From positions 1-26,777 of the IMG/VR virus record IMGVR_UViG_3300042460_000140: 26,777 nucleotides of DNA. The stretch is one strand, 5' to 3'. The notes under the pieces were generated by a model that did not search any database, was not told the DNA's origin, and saw only the letters and a list, made by a program, of their open reading frames with translations. Position numbers and translations under genes: made by a program. This DNA is from a virus. Positions 1 to 7,679 of the stretch are shown one piece after another (within the stretch, counting starts at the first letter, position 1; each line of letters opens with the position of its first letter).

Positions 1-2
1 AA

Positions 3-872
3 CAGGACGTTGAGTTGCAGGAAGAGTTGACGCAAGTTGACTCAGCGGCTCCAGAGGAGGAATTGCAAGACTCCGATGGGGAACAGCCTGATGAGGATGA
101 GGCCGAGGAGGAGGAGGACAAGCCACCAGTATTCACCGTCAAAGTTGACGGCAAGAATGTCGAGGTCACGCTTGAAGAACTCCAAAAGGGCTACAGCCGA
201 GAAGCAGACTACACCCGCAAGACTCAGCAAGTGTCCGAGGAACGAAGGGCGTTCCAGGCAGAGGCTGAACTTGTGCGGACGGAGCGCCAGCAGTATTCCC
301 AGTTATTGGGGTCACTCCAGGCGCAACTTCAGCAAAACGCTGCACCTAAACTTGATATGGATCGTCTTTACAGTGAAGACCCAATCGAGTGGGTGAGGCA
401 AAAGGAACTTGCAAGAGATGCCGAGAAAGTACACGCAGCTATTCAGTCTGAAAGGCAGCGACTCTCTCACATCCAAGCGCAAGAGCAATACCAGTCTATG
501 CAGGCACACCTCGCACAACAGCAAGATGCCATGCTAAAAGCCATCCCTGAGTGGAGCAATCCAGACAAGGCCAAGGCTGAAAAGACGTTGCTGATTGAGT
601 GGGGGCAAAAGCTAGGCTTTTCCTCTGACGAGCTGAAGAATATTTTTGACCACCGTGCTGTCGTTGCGCTGCGTAAGGCTGCGCTGTACGACCAGATGAT
701 GACCAAGAGGGGCAACATCAGGCCAGCGGTCAACAATGGGCCTAAACCCGCCAAGCCAGGTGCAGCGGGGAGAATGGACAACGTAACTGATGCTAGAAGG
801 TCTCAACAACGTCTTGCTAAAACTGGTCGCGTCAACGATGCGGCTTCCGCAATTGAACATCTTTTGAGGTAA
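3..872 (+). CDS. Phage scaffold / head-assembly protein, 5'-truncated
   Basis: The reading frame is open to the left edge, so the true start lies outside the window; a TTG at 15 is only the first possible start visible. The protein begins with a very acidic Glu/Asp-rich tail. A short segment around VTLEELQKGYSREADYTRKTQ follows, a motif that recurs in phage scaffold proteins. Then comes a long Gln/Glu/Arg-rich helical, coiled-coil-like stretch, and a basic C-terminus ending in EHLLR. Acidic start, central coiled coil and basic helical end fit an internal scaffold that guides procapsid assembly through its C-terminus. The position 6 bp before the major capsid gene is the usual place for a scaffold. 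Role is inferred from composition, motif and position; no catalytic residues are visible. Confidence 0.8.
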   Translation, partial: QDVELQEELTQVDSAAPEEELQDSDGEQPDEDEAEEEEDKPPVFTVKVDGKNVEVTLEELQKGYSREADYTRKTQQVSEERRAFQAEAELVRTERQQYSQLLGSLQAQLQQNAAPKLDMDRLYSEDPIEWVRQKELARDAEKVHAAIQSERQRLSHIQAQEQYQSMQAHLAQQQDAMLKAIPEWSNPDKAKAEKTLLIEWGQKLGFSSDELKNIFDHRAVVALRKAALYDQMMTKRGNIRPAVNNGPKPAKPGAAGRMDNVTDARRSQQRLAKTGRVNDAASAIEHLLR

Positions 873-878
873 TTCAAA

Positions 879-1835
879 ATGGCTATCGTAAGCAACACAT
901 TCACCACATACTCTGCCAAGGGTATCCGTGAAAATCTCAGCAACATCATCTACAACATCTCACCAGAGGAGACGCCTTTCCAATCCAACATTGGAAAAGA
1001 CAGTGTGCAAAACACGCTGTACGAGTGGCAGACCGATGCACTCCAAGCTGCGGCAACCAATGCCCAGCTTGAGGGTGATGACATTGGAACCTACGACCCT
1101 GTAACCGCAACGGTGCGGATGCAGAACTACTGCCAGATCAGCCGCAAAACGGTTGTGCTGTCCAACACCGAGGAAGTTGTCAACAAGGCTGGACGTAAGT
1201 CTGAGTTGGCCTACCAGTTGGCTAAGAAGGGCGCTGAGTTGAAGCGTGATATGGAATTGGTGATGGTCCAGAGCCAAGTCGCAAGTGCAGGTAGCACCAG
1301 TGCTGCCCGTACTACCGGCTCTGTCCTGGCCTTCATCAAGACCAACACTGATACAACTGGCACTGACCCGTCTTACACAACGCTGCCAAACAGCTTGCGT
1401 ACCGATGGTACTGTTCGGACCTTTACTGAAACCATTCTCAAGAATGTGATTCAAAAGACCTGGACCTCTGGCGGTACACCGAAAATCCTGATGACAGGCC
1501 CGGTCAACAAGCAGCGCGTTAGCGGATTTGCAGGTATTGCTGCAACCCGCTACAACATCGAAGGCGGCGCTAAACCCGCCACCATCGTTGGTGCTGCTGA
1601 TGTCTACGTCAGCGACTTTGGCAATGTGACGGTGGTGGCGAATCGGTTCCAACGCGAGCGTGATGCGCTGGTGCTGGACCCTGAGTACGCCTCTGTTGCC
1701 TACCTGCGTCCTTTCCAGCAGATGGAACTGGCAAAGACGGGTGACGCTGAGAAGCGGCTGCTGATTGTTGAGTACGGCCTGAAGATCACCAGTGAGAATG
1801 CTCACGGTCTTGCTGCCGACTTGGTAACGTCCTAA
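879..1835 (+). CDS. Major capsid protein, SU10 type (DUF5309-like)
   Basis: A 318-residue protein of the size expected for an HK97-fold capsid subunit. The N-terminus (TFTTYSAKGIRENLSNIIYNISPEETPF) and the following TLYEWQTDAL, then GDD and the RMQNYCQISRKTV segment, match the pattern I know from the phage SU10 major capsid family (DUF5309). The C-terminal part carries VYVSDFGNVTVVANRF and the LDPEYASVAYLRPF segment, also typical. It assembles the icosahedral shell. The ATG lies 6 bp after the scaffold stop, with little spacer and a weak ribosome binding site, so translation is probably coupled to the scaffold. Downstream genes are also virion genes. Identification is by recognisable sequence pattern, not by a search. 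Confidence 0.9.
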   Translation: MAIVSNTFTTYSAKGIRENLSNIIYNISPEETPFQSNIGKDSVQNTLYEWQTDALQAAATNAQLEGDDIGTYDPVTATVRMQNYCQISRKTVVLSNTEEVVNKAGRKSELAYQLAKKGAELKRDMELVMVQSQVASAGSTSAARTTGSVLAFIKTNTDTTGTDPSYTTLPNSLRTDGTVRTFTETILKNVIQKTWTSGGTPKILMTGPVNKQRVSGFAGIAATRYNIEGGAKPATIVGAADVYVSDFGNVTVVANRFQRERDALVLDPEYASVAYLRPFQQMELAKTGDAEKRLLIVEYGLKITSENAHGLAADLVTS

Positions 1836-1876
1836 ACGGAGGGGTGGGCCAGGGAAACTTGGTCCACCTTCAAAAT

Positions 1877-2191
1877 ATGGAAACACGAATCTTTGATAAA
1901 GACGAGACAACAGGCATCACCAGGCTCTGGCACTACAACCCATTGACTGATGAGGCAACCATTGAGACTCAGCAGGATGTCTCCAATGTGGTGGAAGAGA
2001 ACAAGGACCAGTTCAACGCCACAGACAACAAGGCCAACTGGACAGGCGAGTGGCACAAGGTGGCAAGCATTCCACTAAACATTTACTACGAGCTGCAGGC
2101 CAGCGGCAAGATTACAGATCAAGCCTACATGAAACGCTGGCTCAATGACCCCGACAACAGATTCTTCAGAACACGACCAGGACAAGTATGA
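1877..2191 (+). CDS. Small head-associated protein of unknown function
   Basis: A 104-residue soluble protein starting METRIFDKDETTG and ending in a WLNDPDNRFFRTRPG motif. Proteins with this beginning and ending are common immediately after SU10-type capsid genes. I therefore treat it as a head or head-completion protein, but no function is established. An in-frame GTG at 1844 would add 11 residues, but it lies only one base after the GGAGG at 1838-1842, too close to act with it. The ATG at 1877 begins the part that looks conserved, although its own ribosome binding site is weak. The stop overlaps the next start as ATGA, so the glycosyltransferase is probably translated by re-initiation. Confidence 0.75.
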   Translation: METRIFDKDETTGITRLWHYNPLTDEATIETQQDVSNVVEENKDQFNATDNKANWTGEWHKVASIPLNIYYELQASGKITDQAYMKRWLNDPDNRFFRTRPGQV

Positions 2192-2823
2192 CAATTATTG
2201 CGGTTTGCACTCCAGCGCGTGACATGGTTCACACCCAGTACGCCTATTGCTTGGTCAATATGGTGGCCTATCACGCCTGCAACACCGATGACCGCATTGA
2301 CCTGAAAATCATGCAAGGTACGCTGATTCAGAATCAACGCGCAGAGCTGGCGCTGGACGCGATGCGCGAGGGTTGCAGCCACATCCTGTTTATTGACTCT
2401 GACATGACCTTCCCGCAGGACATGATTCAGCGGCTGATGGCGCATGACCTTGACATCGTGGCAACCAACTGCGCCAGACGCAGGATGCCGACAGGCCCAA
2501 CTGCCAAGGTTGGCAACAAGCTAATCTACAGCACCTTGGATGACCACGGTCTGCAGGAGGTGGACACCATTGGCATGGGCGTTATGCTGATCAAGGCAGA
2601 CGTCTTCAAGAAGATGTCCGAGCCTTGGTTTGAGACTCCCTGGCGCAATGACAAGCGTGGCTACGTTGGTGAGGATGTCTTCTTCTGCCTGAAGGCTAAA
2701 GAGATTGGGTATAAAATCTACATTGATCACGATGTCTCCCGCGAAATAGGCCACATTGGCACCTTTGAATTTCGGCATGAGCACACATGGGTGGTCAAGG
2801 ATTTGCAGGACAAGGAGGCGTAA
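2188..2823 (+). CDS. Glycosyltransferase (GT-A fold, family 2-like)
   Basis: This 211-residue protein has the hallmarks of a GT-A glycosyltransferase, which moves a sugar from a nucleotide-sugar donor. A beta-strand leads into the metal-binding DSD motif (ILFIDSDMTF, Asp70-Ser71-Asp72). A conserved VATNCARR segment follows. GYVGEDVFFCLKAKEIGYKIYID (Glu162-Asp163) is the usual acidic catalytic region, and HDVSREIGHIG supplies late histidines. No membrane segment or signal peptide is seen. The gene sits between two head genes and overlaps the previous one by four bases, so it is expressed with the virion proteins. It could glycosylate capsid proteins or host surface sugars, or decorate hydroxylated DNA bases; the sequence does not say which. 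The fold assignment is good, the substrate is unknown. Confidence 0.82.
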   Translation: MTIIAVCTPARDMVHTQYAYCLVNMVAYHACNTDDRIDLKIMQGTLIQNQRAELALDAMREGCSHILFIDSDMTFPQDMIQRLMAHDLDIVATNCARRRMPTGPTAKVGNKLIYSTLDDHGLQEVDTIGMGVMLIKADVFKKMSEPWFETPWRNDKRGYVGEDVFFCLKAKEIGYKIYIDHDVSREIGHIGTFEFRHEHTWVVKDLQDKEA

Positions 2824-3447
2824 ATGGCTCTCACGACCTACACCGAGCTAAAAGCATCAGTTGCGGATTGGCTCAATAGATCAGACCTGACAGCGGCAAT
2901 TGCCGACTTCATCAGCCTCGCCGAGGCTCAGATGGAGCGTGTCCTACGCACCCGGCAGATGATTGTTCGCTCCAATGCATCCTTCAATGTAGAGTTTGGG
3001 GCAACGCCAAACGACTTTCTTGAAGTCAGGACATTCAAACTCTCAGGCACCAACCCACCCACTCCATTGACATTCTTGACCATTGACGCAATGGACCAGG
3101 AGTCTTTTAGGCTCAGTGCAAGTGGTAAGCCAAGATTCTTCACTGTGGTCGGTGGTCAGTTTAGGCTGGCTCCTACACCTGATACAAACTACGCAACTGA
3201 GCTGACTTACTACGCAAAACTTAGCAAGTTGTCTAGCTCAGTTGCCACCAACTTTATCCTAGACTCTAGCCCAGACGCCTACCTCTACGGCAGTCTGCTG
3301 CAGGCCGCACCGTACCTGCAGGACGACAACAGAATTCCTGTGTGGGCTGGTCTATACGAACGTGCATTGACTGATTTACAAGCATCTGATGACCGCGCGT
3401 CAACCTCTGGCGGCGCACTGTTAACCCGTGCCAGAACTTTGGGATAG
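2824..3447 (+). CDS. Head adaptor / connector protein, SU10 adaptor-like
   Basis: A 207-residue protein starting TTYTELKASVADWLNRSDLT with a helix containing ISLAEAQMERVLRTRQM, followed by a beta-rich middle (FLEVRTFKL, PRFFTVVGGQFRLAPTPD, ELTYYAKL) and a C-terminal helical part (AYLYGSLLQAAPYL). This order matches the phage SU10-type adaptor, which forms the ring below the portal that joins head to tail and serves as the base for the nozzle. An adaptor of the same lineage as the capsid protein strengthens both assignments. The ATG follows the glycosyltransferase stop directly (TAA then ATG), with AAGGAGG just upstream inside that gene. No oddities. Confidence 0.8.
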   Translation: MALTTYTELKASVADWLNRSDLTAAIADFISLAEAQMERVLRTRQMIVRSNASFNVEFGATPNDFLEVRTFKLSGTNPPTPLTFLTIDAMDQESFRLSASGKPRFFTVVGGQFRLAPTPDTNYATELTYYAKLSKLSSSVATNFILDSSPDAYLYGSLLQAAPYLQDDNRIPVWAGLYERALTDLQASDDRASTSGGALLTRARTLG

Positions 3448-3450
3448 AAC

Positions 3451-3639
3451 ATGATTGTGACAACAACAAAGGGCGATATGGATGACTCCTTGCTGGACAA
3501 GCGCGAGGGGTCTTTGGACAACAGCAATGAGTCAACCAACTGGGTTGAGTATTGGCATGATGGCGAGTTGGTGCATCGTTCTGTCAACATGGTGCTGAAG
3601 CAGGGCATTTTTGCCCAAGGCGAAACGCAACAAATTTAA
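3451..3639 (+). CDS. Small conserved phage protein of unknown function
   Basis: A 62-residue protein, IVTTTKGDMDDSLLDKREG then WVEYWHDGELVHRSVNMVLKQG. The segment WVEYW.DGELVHRSV recurs in small proteins found after head adaptors in other podoviruses, which supports it being real and conserved. There is no signal peptide, membrane segment or catalytic motif. It starts three bases after the adaptor stop with a weak ribosome binding site, so coupling is likely. It ends in a stretch that carries the strong ribosome binding site of the next gene. Function unknown. Confidence 0.7.
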   Translation: MIVTTTKGDMDDSLLDKREGSLDNSNESTNWVEYWHDGELVHRSVNMVLKQGIFAQGETQQI

Positions 3640-3650
3640 GGAGAAATCAA

Positions 3651-4106
3651 TTGGCTAACACTCAAGCAATGACTACCAGTTTTAAGGGCGAATTGCTGGT
3701 CGGGCATCACAACTTTGGCACTGGCGTAACCCGTGGCTCGACTGCTGCCGACACATTCAAGGCTGCGCTGTACCTGGCCTCTGCTACTGTCAATGCAAGC
3801 ACCACAGCCTACAGTGCCACCAACGAGGTGTCAGGCACTAACTACACTGCAGGTGGTGTGACTGTGACCTTTGGCACTGCGCCAAGCACCAGCGGGACAA
3901 CTGCTTTTGTTACCCCAAGCGCCAGCATTTCATACACGACTGTAACCTTGTCCACAGCGTTTGATGCGGTCCTGATTTACAACAGCACCCAGAGTAACAA
4001 GGCAGTCAGCGTCCACACCTTTGGCAGTCAGACAGTAACCGCTGGGACGTTCACTCTGACCATGCCCACCAATGATGCAAGCACTGGCCTGATCAGGCTG
4101 GCATAA
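3651..4106 (+). CDS. Beta-rich virion protein of unknown role (TTG start)
   Basis: A 151-residue Thr/Ser/Ala/Val-rich protein with alternating beta-prone segments and almost no charged residues after the first 30 positions, as in phage head-decoration, tail or Ig-like virion proteins. The start is set by the ribosome binding site: AAGGAGA at 3638-3644 is placed correctly for the TTG at 3651, while the ATG at 3669 lacks one. The N-terminus (NTQAMTTSFKGELLVGHHNFG) looks like a recurring phage family whose members start at this point. It lies between head-adaptor and fibre genes, so a structural role is likely. The exact location in the virion is not known. Confidence 0.7.
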   Translation: MANTQAMTTSFKGELLVGHHNFGTGVTRGSTAADTFKAALYLASATVNASTTAYSATNEVSGTNYTAGGVTVTFGTAPSTSGTTAFVTPSASISYTTVTLSTAFDAVLIYNSTQSNKAVSVHTFGSQTVTAGTFTLTMPTNDASTGLIRLA

Positions 4107-4117
4107 CAGGGGGCAGC

Positions 4118-4759
4118 ATGGCTGCTTATGGAACAGGCTACTACGGGCTTGGCGTCTATGGCATTGGCAATGTTGTCATCAGCGGCAACACGGCTACTGG
4201 TAATGTTGGTACGTTGCTGGCAAACATATCTGTCCAAGAGGACGGGACTTTTGCCACAGGCAATGTTGGTACAGTAACACCCGCATTTCCGGTTGCCATA
4301 ACGGGCAACTCGACTGCAGGTGCGCTGGGGTTAATAACGCCATCAGCGGCCCAGGCTGTGACAGGCAATGCGGCAACCCTGGCGGTTGGCAGTGTTGGTC
4401 ACAGCAAGACGTTTGCGATTAGTGGTAACCAGGCTGCGGGTGCGGTTGGCTCTACTGGTGCTGGGGTGAGCAGTGCTGTGACAGGCAATGCGGCAACGGG
4501 TGCTGTGCAGGCAATGCCAACTTCAGTTCTGGTGTTCCAAGCCATCACGGGCAACGGCGCAACAGGCAGTGTTGGAAGTGTTGGCCCTAGCAAAGCGTTT
4601 GCAATTAGTGGGAATGAAGCCACTGGGTCAGTTGGCATCATCTTTGGATTTGGTTGGGGTGCTATTCCCAACACGGCAGAAACGTACACCGCAATTAGCG
4701 ACACCGCAGAGACTTGGACTGCAATCGTAGATAATTCCGAAACTTGGACACCTGTTTGA
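4118..4759 (+). CDS. Glycine-rich repetitive virion protein, fibre-like
   Basis: A 213-residue protein built from degenerate repeats around GN.A.GAVG/ITGN (for example AVTGNAATLAVGSVG, AISGNQAAGAVGSTG, AVTGNAATGAVQ, AISGNEATGSVG). The repetition is visible in the DNA: a 23-bp segment at 4355-4377 recurs exactly at 4475-4497. The C-terminus changes to three tandem units ending TAETYTA, TAETWTA and SETWTPV, aromatic repeats of a kind seen at the ends of small phage tail proteins. Such low-complexity glycine-rich repeats form extended beta structures, so a fibre or fibre-attachment role is plausible because the tail fibre gene follows 14 bp later. GGGGG at 4109-4113 serves as the ribosome binding site. 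Function inferred. Confidence 0.72.
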   Translation: MAAYGTGYYGLGVYGIGNVVISGNTATGNVGTLLANISVQEDGTFATGNVGTVTPAFPVAITGNSTAGALGLITPSAAQAVTGNAATLAVGSVGHSKTFAISGNQAAGAVGSTGAGVSSAVTGNAATGAVQAMPTSVLVFQAITGNGATGSVGSVGPSKAFAISGNEATGSVGIIFGFGWGAIPNTAETYTAISDTAETWTAIVDNSETWTPV

Positions 4760-4772
4760 TAGGAGCAAAAAA

Positions 4773-6362
4773 ATGGCTGATACCACCACAACAAATCTAC
4801 TGCTGACAAAGCCAGAGGTAGGTGCCTCAACCGACACCTGGGGCACCAAGGTCAATACGGATTTAGACTTGATTGATGCACTGTTCGATGCAGGCCCAGT
4901 TCTCAAAGTAGCCAAGGGAGGCACTGGTCTGACCACGCTTACAGCCAACAATGTCATCTTGGGCAACGGCACATCATCACCCACCTTTGTGGCCCCCGGA
5001 ACAAATGGCAACGTGCTGAAGAGCAACGGTACAACTTGGACAAGTGCTGCTGCTGGTGGTGCTTCATTATCTGGTGTCACTGATTCAGCCTCGCCTTTTG
5101 AGACTGCCTTGGGTTACCAAGCGGGTAACGTCACCACGGGTATAAACAATACTTGGATTGGTTATCAGGCTGGTTTGCTTACAACGTCAGGCGTAAACAA
5201 CACTGCTGTTGGCAATATCGCATTAACTTCAAACACCACAGGTGAAAGCAACACAGCAATTGGTAATCGTGCTTTATTTGCGAACACTACTGGCCAGTCC
5301 AACACAGCTATCGGCGATTTTACTCTTAACGCCAACACTACAGGAGGTTTTAACACTGGTGTTGGTCAAGACGCTCTTAATGGTAACACTACAGGTGGAA
5401 GTAATACTGCTACTGGGTATAAAGCGTTGCGCGTAAATACTACTGGCACTAATAACGTAGCATTTGGTTGGTCAGCGTTGGTCGCCAACACCACCGCCTC
5501 AGACAACACAGCAGTGGGTTATAAAGCATTAACGGCAAATACTACTGGTAGTAGTAATGTGGCTATGGGAGTTGAATCAATTAATGCAAATACAACAGGT
5601 ACAAATAACGTAGGCATAGGGGTTCGTGCTTTAAAGTCAAACACAACATTTGCAAGCAATACTGCGGTAGGTTATGAAGCACTAAGAGATAATGATGCCC
5701 CTAGAAATTCAGCTTTTGGAAAACAGTGTTTACCTTCAAGCACTACTGGAATTAATCAAACTGGATTTGGCGATAGTGCTTTATTTAGCTGCACAACTGG
5801 TACTTTAAATTCTGGTTTTGGTAGGCAAGCTCTTGTATTTGTAACTACTGGAAGTTGTAATACTGCGCTTGGCACTGATTCTTTATATGGTGTAACTACT
5901 GGTTCGGGAAATTTGGGATTGGGTGCGCTTACTGCCGCAGAAGCTAGGTCTCCAGTTTTTGTTATAACTACTGAAGACAACAGAATTTCTATGGGTAGCA
6001 CAGCAGTCACTAATGCGTATGTGCAAGTTGCTTGGACAGTAGTGTCTGATGCAAGAGATAAGATGAATTTTGCTTCAGTGCCGCATGGGTTGAATTTTGT
6101 TAAACAACTTAATCCAATTCAATATCAATTCAGAGAATCTCGTGAGTCTAATGTGCCACATGGCCCTGTTAGATATGGATTTAAAGCCCAAGATATTCAG
6201 GCTTTAGAGGGAAGTAGTCCTGTCATCATTGATGCAGAAAACAGCGAGAAACTCCGATATAACGGAGAGTCACTTGTGCCTGTTTTAGTCAAAGCCATCC
6301 AAGAATTGTCTGCAAAGGTTGATGCTTTGCAGGCGGAACTTAACCAACTTAAAGGAGCTTAA
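4773..6362 (+). CDS. Tail fibre with YadA-head-like repeats and S74 self-cleaving chaperone
   Basis: A 529-residue trimeric-fibre protein with three parts. Residues 1-110 hold a phage fibre head (TTTNLLLTKPEVGASTDTWGTKVNTDLDLID, then KGGTGLTTLTANNVILGNG), typical of virion attachment. Residues 113 to about 388 are roughly 16 copies of a 17-residue unit NTTGxSNTAIGxxALxA, expected to form a beta-roll shaft as in YadA heads. The C-terminus is an intramolecular chaperone of peptidase family S74: Ser425-Asp426 is the expected self-cleavage site and Lys430 lies five residues after the serine, as in the phage K1F dyad. Downstream are the conserved QLNPIQYQFRE and YGFKAQDIQAL segments and a coiled coil (ELSAKVDALQAELNQLK). 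It should bind the host receptor. AGGAG upstream fixes the ATG. Confidence 0.92.
   Translation: MADTTTTNLLLTKPEVGASTDTWGTKVNTDLDLIDALFDAGPVLKVAKGGTGLTTLTANNVILGNGTSSPTFVAPGTNGNVLKSNGTTWTSAAAGGASLSGVTDSASPFETALGYQAGNVTTGINNTWIGYQAGLLTTSGVNNTAVGNIALTSNTTGESNTAIGNRALFANTTGQSNTAIGDFTLNANTTGGFNTGVGQDALNGNTTGGSNTATGYKALRVNTTGTNNVAFGWSALVANTTASDNTAVGYKALTANTTGSSNVAMGVESINANTTGTNNVGIGVRALKSNTTFASNTAVGYEALRDNDAPRNSAFGKQCLPSSTTGINQTGFGDSALFSCTTGTLNSGFGRQALVFVTTGSCNTALGTDSLYGVTTGSGNLGLGALTAAEARSPVFVITTEDNRISMGSTAVTNAYVQVAWTVVSDARDKMNFASVPHGLNFVKQLNPIQYQFRESRESNVPHGPVRYGFKAQDIQALEGSSPVIIDAENSEKLRYNGESLVPVLVKAIQELSAKVDALQAELNQLKGA
5109..5936 (+). repeat. Tandem 51-bp coding repeats of the tail fibre shaft
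   Basis: About 16 diverged 51-bp units, each encoding NTTGxSNTAIGxxALxA. Units share the GGN AAC AC(T) ... AAT AC(T) GC pattern but differ in sequence, and the later units are visibly richer in A and T. Repeats of this kind can change copy number by recombination and so adjust shaft length. Confidence 0.85.
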
Positions 6363-6364
6363 CC

Positions 6365-6577
6365 ATGATGGATACCCAAACCCCAGAGCAAATTGCTCAA
6401 CACTACAAAGCCGCTATGGACAGCGTGAACCTCATCAACGGCGGCAAGCCTTCTTACATGAGCGACACCGCTTGGACGGACTGCTTAAATCGTAATAAAG
6501 AGCATCTGAACATCATGCTGGCTAAAGACTTCTGGACAACTGAAGACTTGACGCCTTTGCGTAATGCCGCCGCATAA
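6365..6577 (+). CDS. Small soluble phage protein of unknown function
   Basis: A 70-residue helical protein (TPEQIAQHYKAAMDSVNLINGGKP, then WTDCLNRNKEHLNIMLAKDFW, ending TPLRNAAA). I do not know a function; proteins with this pattern occur after tail fibre genes in other phages. The ribosome binding site AAGGAG lies inside the end of the tail fibre gene and the ATG is two bases after its stop, so the two are co-translated. ATG codons at 6365 and 6368 are both usable. No membrane segment. It could be a fibre chaperone by position, but nothing in the sequence proves this. Confidence 0.7.
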   Translation: MMDTQTPEQIAQHYKAAMDSVNLINGGKPSYMSDTAWTDCLNRNKEHLNIMLAKDFWTTEDLTPLRNAAA

Positions 6578-6582
6578 AAACC

Positions 6583-6753
6583 ATGACCGAGCTAGACATC
6601 CGGTTTACGAGCCATGAGGCCGTTTGTGCTGAGAGGTATGCACAGATCAATGCGCGGCTCAAGCGGCTGGAAGGCGTGATTATGAAGACTACGGGTGTCT
6701 TGATCGTCTCCATGTCTGCCATCGTCTACGCATCTCTGACCTTTGGACGATGA
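6583..6753 (+). CDS. Small one-pass membrane protein of the lysis block
   Basis: A 56-residue protein: MTELDIRFTSHEAVCAERYA, a basic amphipathic helix (AQINARLKRLEG), then one membrane-spanning segment around residues 37-54 (TGVLIVSMSAIVYASLTFG) and a final Arg. The pattern ERY..I..RL.RLE followed by a single membrane helix is common in small phage membrane proteins next to holins. It starts five bases after the previous stop without a clear ribosome binding site. It is the first of five consecutive membrane-protein genes ending in a 3TM holin. It may be an antiholin, pinholin-like or accessory protein; which one cannot be decided from sequence. Confidence 0.68.
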   Translation: MTELDIRFTSHEAVCAERYAQINARLKRLEGVIMKTTGVLIVSMSAIVYASLTFGR

Positions 6754-6754
6754 A

Positions 6755-6907
6755 GTGGACTTATTTGAAGTCCTGTCCAAGTCATGGCCCATCCTGCTGG
6801 CGATCATCACGCTGATCATCGTGCTGGCAAAACTCGACTTGCGGGTAGCTGTTCTGGAAGAGAAGATCAAAACGCTGTTTGAGATGTGGAACAGGCGGGA
6901 CAAATGA
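6755..6907 (+). CDS. Small one-pass membrane protein (GTG start), lysis block
   Basis: A 50-residue protein, MDLFEVLSKSW, a strongly hydrophobic segment at residues 12-25 (PILLAIITLIIVLA), then a charged helix (KLDLRVAVLEEKIKTLFEMW) ending RRDK. A short N-terminus, one membrane helix and a coiled-coil-prone tail fit phage holin accessory or inner-membrane spanin-like proteins. The GTG start comes one base after the previous stop. Its own stop overlaps the next ATG (ATGA at 6904-6907). It is too short to be found with a 60-codon threshold but fits the gene chain exactly. Function inferred from location. Confidence 0.66.
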   Translation: MDLFEVLSKSWPILLAIITLIIVLAKLDLRVAVLEEKIKTLFEMWNRRDK

Positions 6908-7380
6908 TTGATCCGCTAACCGCCTTCGCTGTAGCCCAGGGAGCCATCAAAGGGATACAAGCTGCCATCAAGATGGGTAAGGACATCAATGGCATCAGTG
7001 GCGACTTAATGAAGTTCTTCGAGGCGAAGGACGTTATCGCCAAGGAGTCAGTCAAGAAAAAGCCAAAGGGCTTTGGCAAGAGCGATACGGCAGTGGCGTT
7101 TGAGACGGTGATGCAACTCAAGCAGCTCCAAGACGCAGAGAACGAGCTGAAGCAGATGCTGATATGGTCAGGCAACGACGATGTTTGGAACGCACTGATG
7201 CTGGAGCGCAACCGCATGGTGGCTGAACGCAAGAAGGCAGAAGCAGAGAAGGCTCAGGCCAAGGCACTGAGGGCAGCAGAGATTAACGACATCCTGACCT
7301 TTGGCCTGTGGGCTGCATTGGTGGCTGTAGTGATTGGTTTAACTGCCTGGTTCACCTGGCAACTTGTGGGGGACACATGA
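6904..7380 (+). CDS. C-terminally membrane-anchored phage protein, lysis block
   Basis: A 158-residue protein. The N-terminal MIDPLTAFAVAQGAIKGIQAAIKMGKDI and GDLMKFFEAKD form helices that recur in a family of phage proteins of unknown function. The middle (residues 70-125) is a charged Lys/Glu/Ala coiled coil. A single membrane helix at about 131-151 (LTFGLWAALVAVVIGLTAWF) lies at the C-terminus. The ATG at 6904 overlaps the previous stop; an upstream GTG at 6886 would add six residues but loses the overlap. A large cytoplasmic coiled coil with a C-terminal anchor is consistent with a membrane-tethered lysis regulator or a virion protein. No catalytic motif is visible. Confidence 0.72.
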   Translation: MIDPLTAFAVAQGAIKGIQAAIKMGKDINGISGDLMKFFEAKDVIAKESVKKKPKGFGKSDTAVAFETVMQLKQLQDAENELKQMLIWSGNDDVWNALMLERNRMVAERKKAEAEKAQAKALRAAEINDILTFGLWAALVAVVIGLTAWFTWQLVGDT

Positions 7381-7679
7381 CGGACGATAAAGGCGCATTG
7401 ATTGAAAAGGCCACATTTGCAATACTGCCACTGCTGTTTAGCTGCGTTGTGTATCTGATGTCGGCTCTGTCAAATCTCAGCCATGAGGTGACTATTCTCA
7501 ATAGCAAGATCAGCTTGGTGGTAACCAGTGACAACAAGCAAGCCAGCAACTCAGGCGCTGAGTTGGCAAGGGAAAAGCTGAGACAAGACTTGGAAAAAGA
7601 AATCCAAAAGAACCGAGATGACATCATGCACAACAGACAAGAGATTGCCGTGATCAATACCAAGCTGGAGAAGAAGTAA
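7377..7679 (+). CDS. Membrane protein with coiled coil, holin- or spanin-like
   Basis: A 100-residue protein with a membrane segment at about residues 12-32 (ATFAILPLLFSCVVYLMSAL) followed by a long charged coiled coil (residues 40-98) ending KLEKK. One N-terminal membrane helix followed by a coiled coil is the layout of an inner-membrane spanin, which links to the outer membrane in Gram-negative lysis. No partner outer-membrane lipoprotein was found in the window, so this is only a suggestion. The ATG overlaps the previous stop (ATGA), and the stop overlaps the next gene as TAATG. A longer in-frame start at 7308 would lie entirely in the previous gene and is not needed. Confidence 0.7.
   Translation: MTDDKGALIEKATFAILPLLFSCVVYLMSALSNLSHEVTILNSKISLVVTSDNKQASNSGAELAREKLRQDLEKEIQKNRDDIMHNRQEIAVINTKLEKK

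Noticed and set aside
960-1910. Long antisense frame of 316 codons across the major capsid gene
   Set aside because: It lies opposite a clearly recognised capsid gene, has no ribosome binding site in a sensible place and shows no family resemblance. It arises from the codon pattern of the plus-strand gene.
4399-5080. Minus-strand frames opposite the glycine-rich repeat protein and the fibre start
   Set aside because: Produced by the regular repeats on the plus strand.
4150-5936. Regular repeats considered as a CRISPR array
   Set aside because: Repeats are in frame, degenerate and contiguous without unique spacers; they encode glycine-rich and fibre-shaft repeats.
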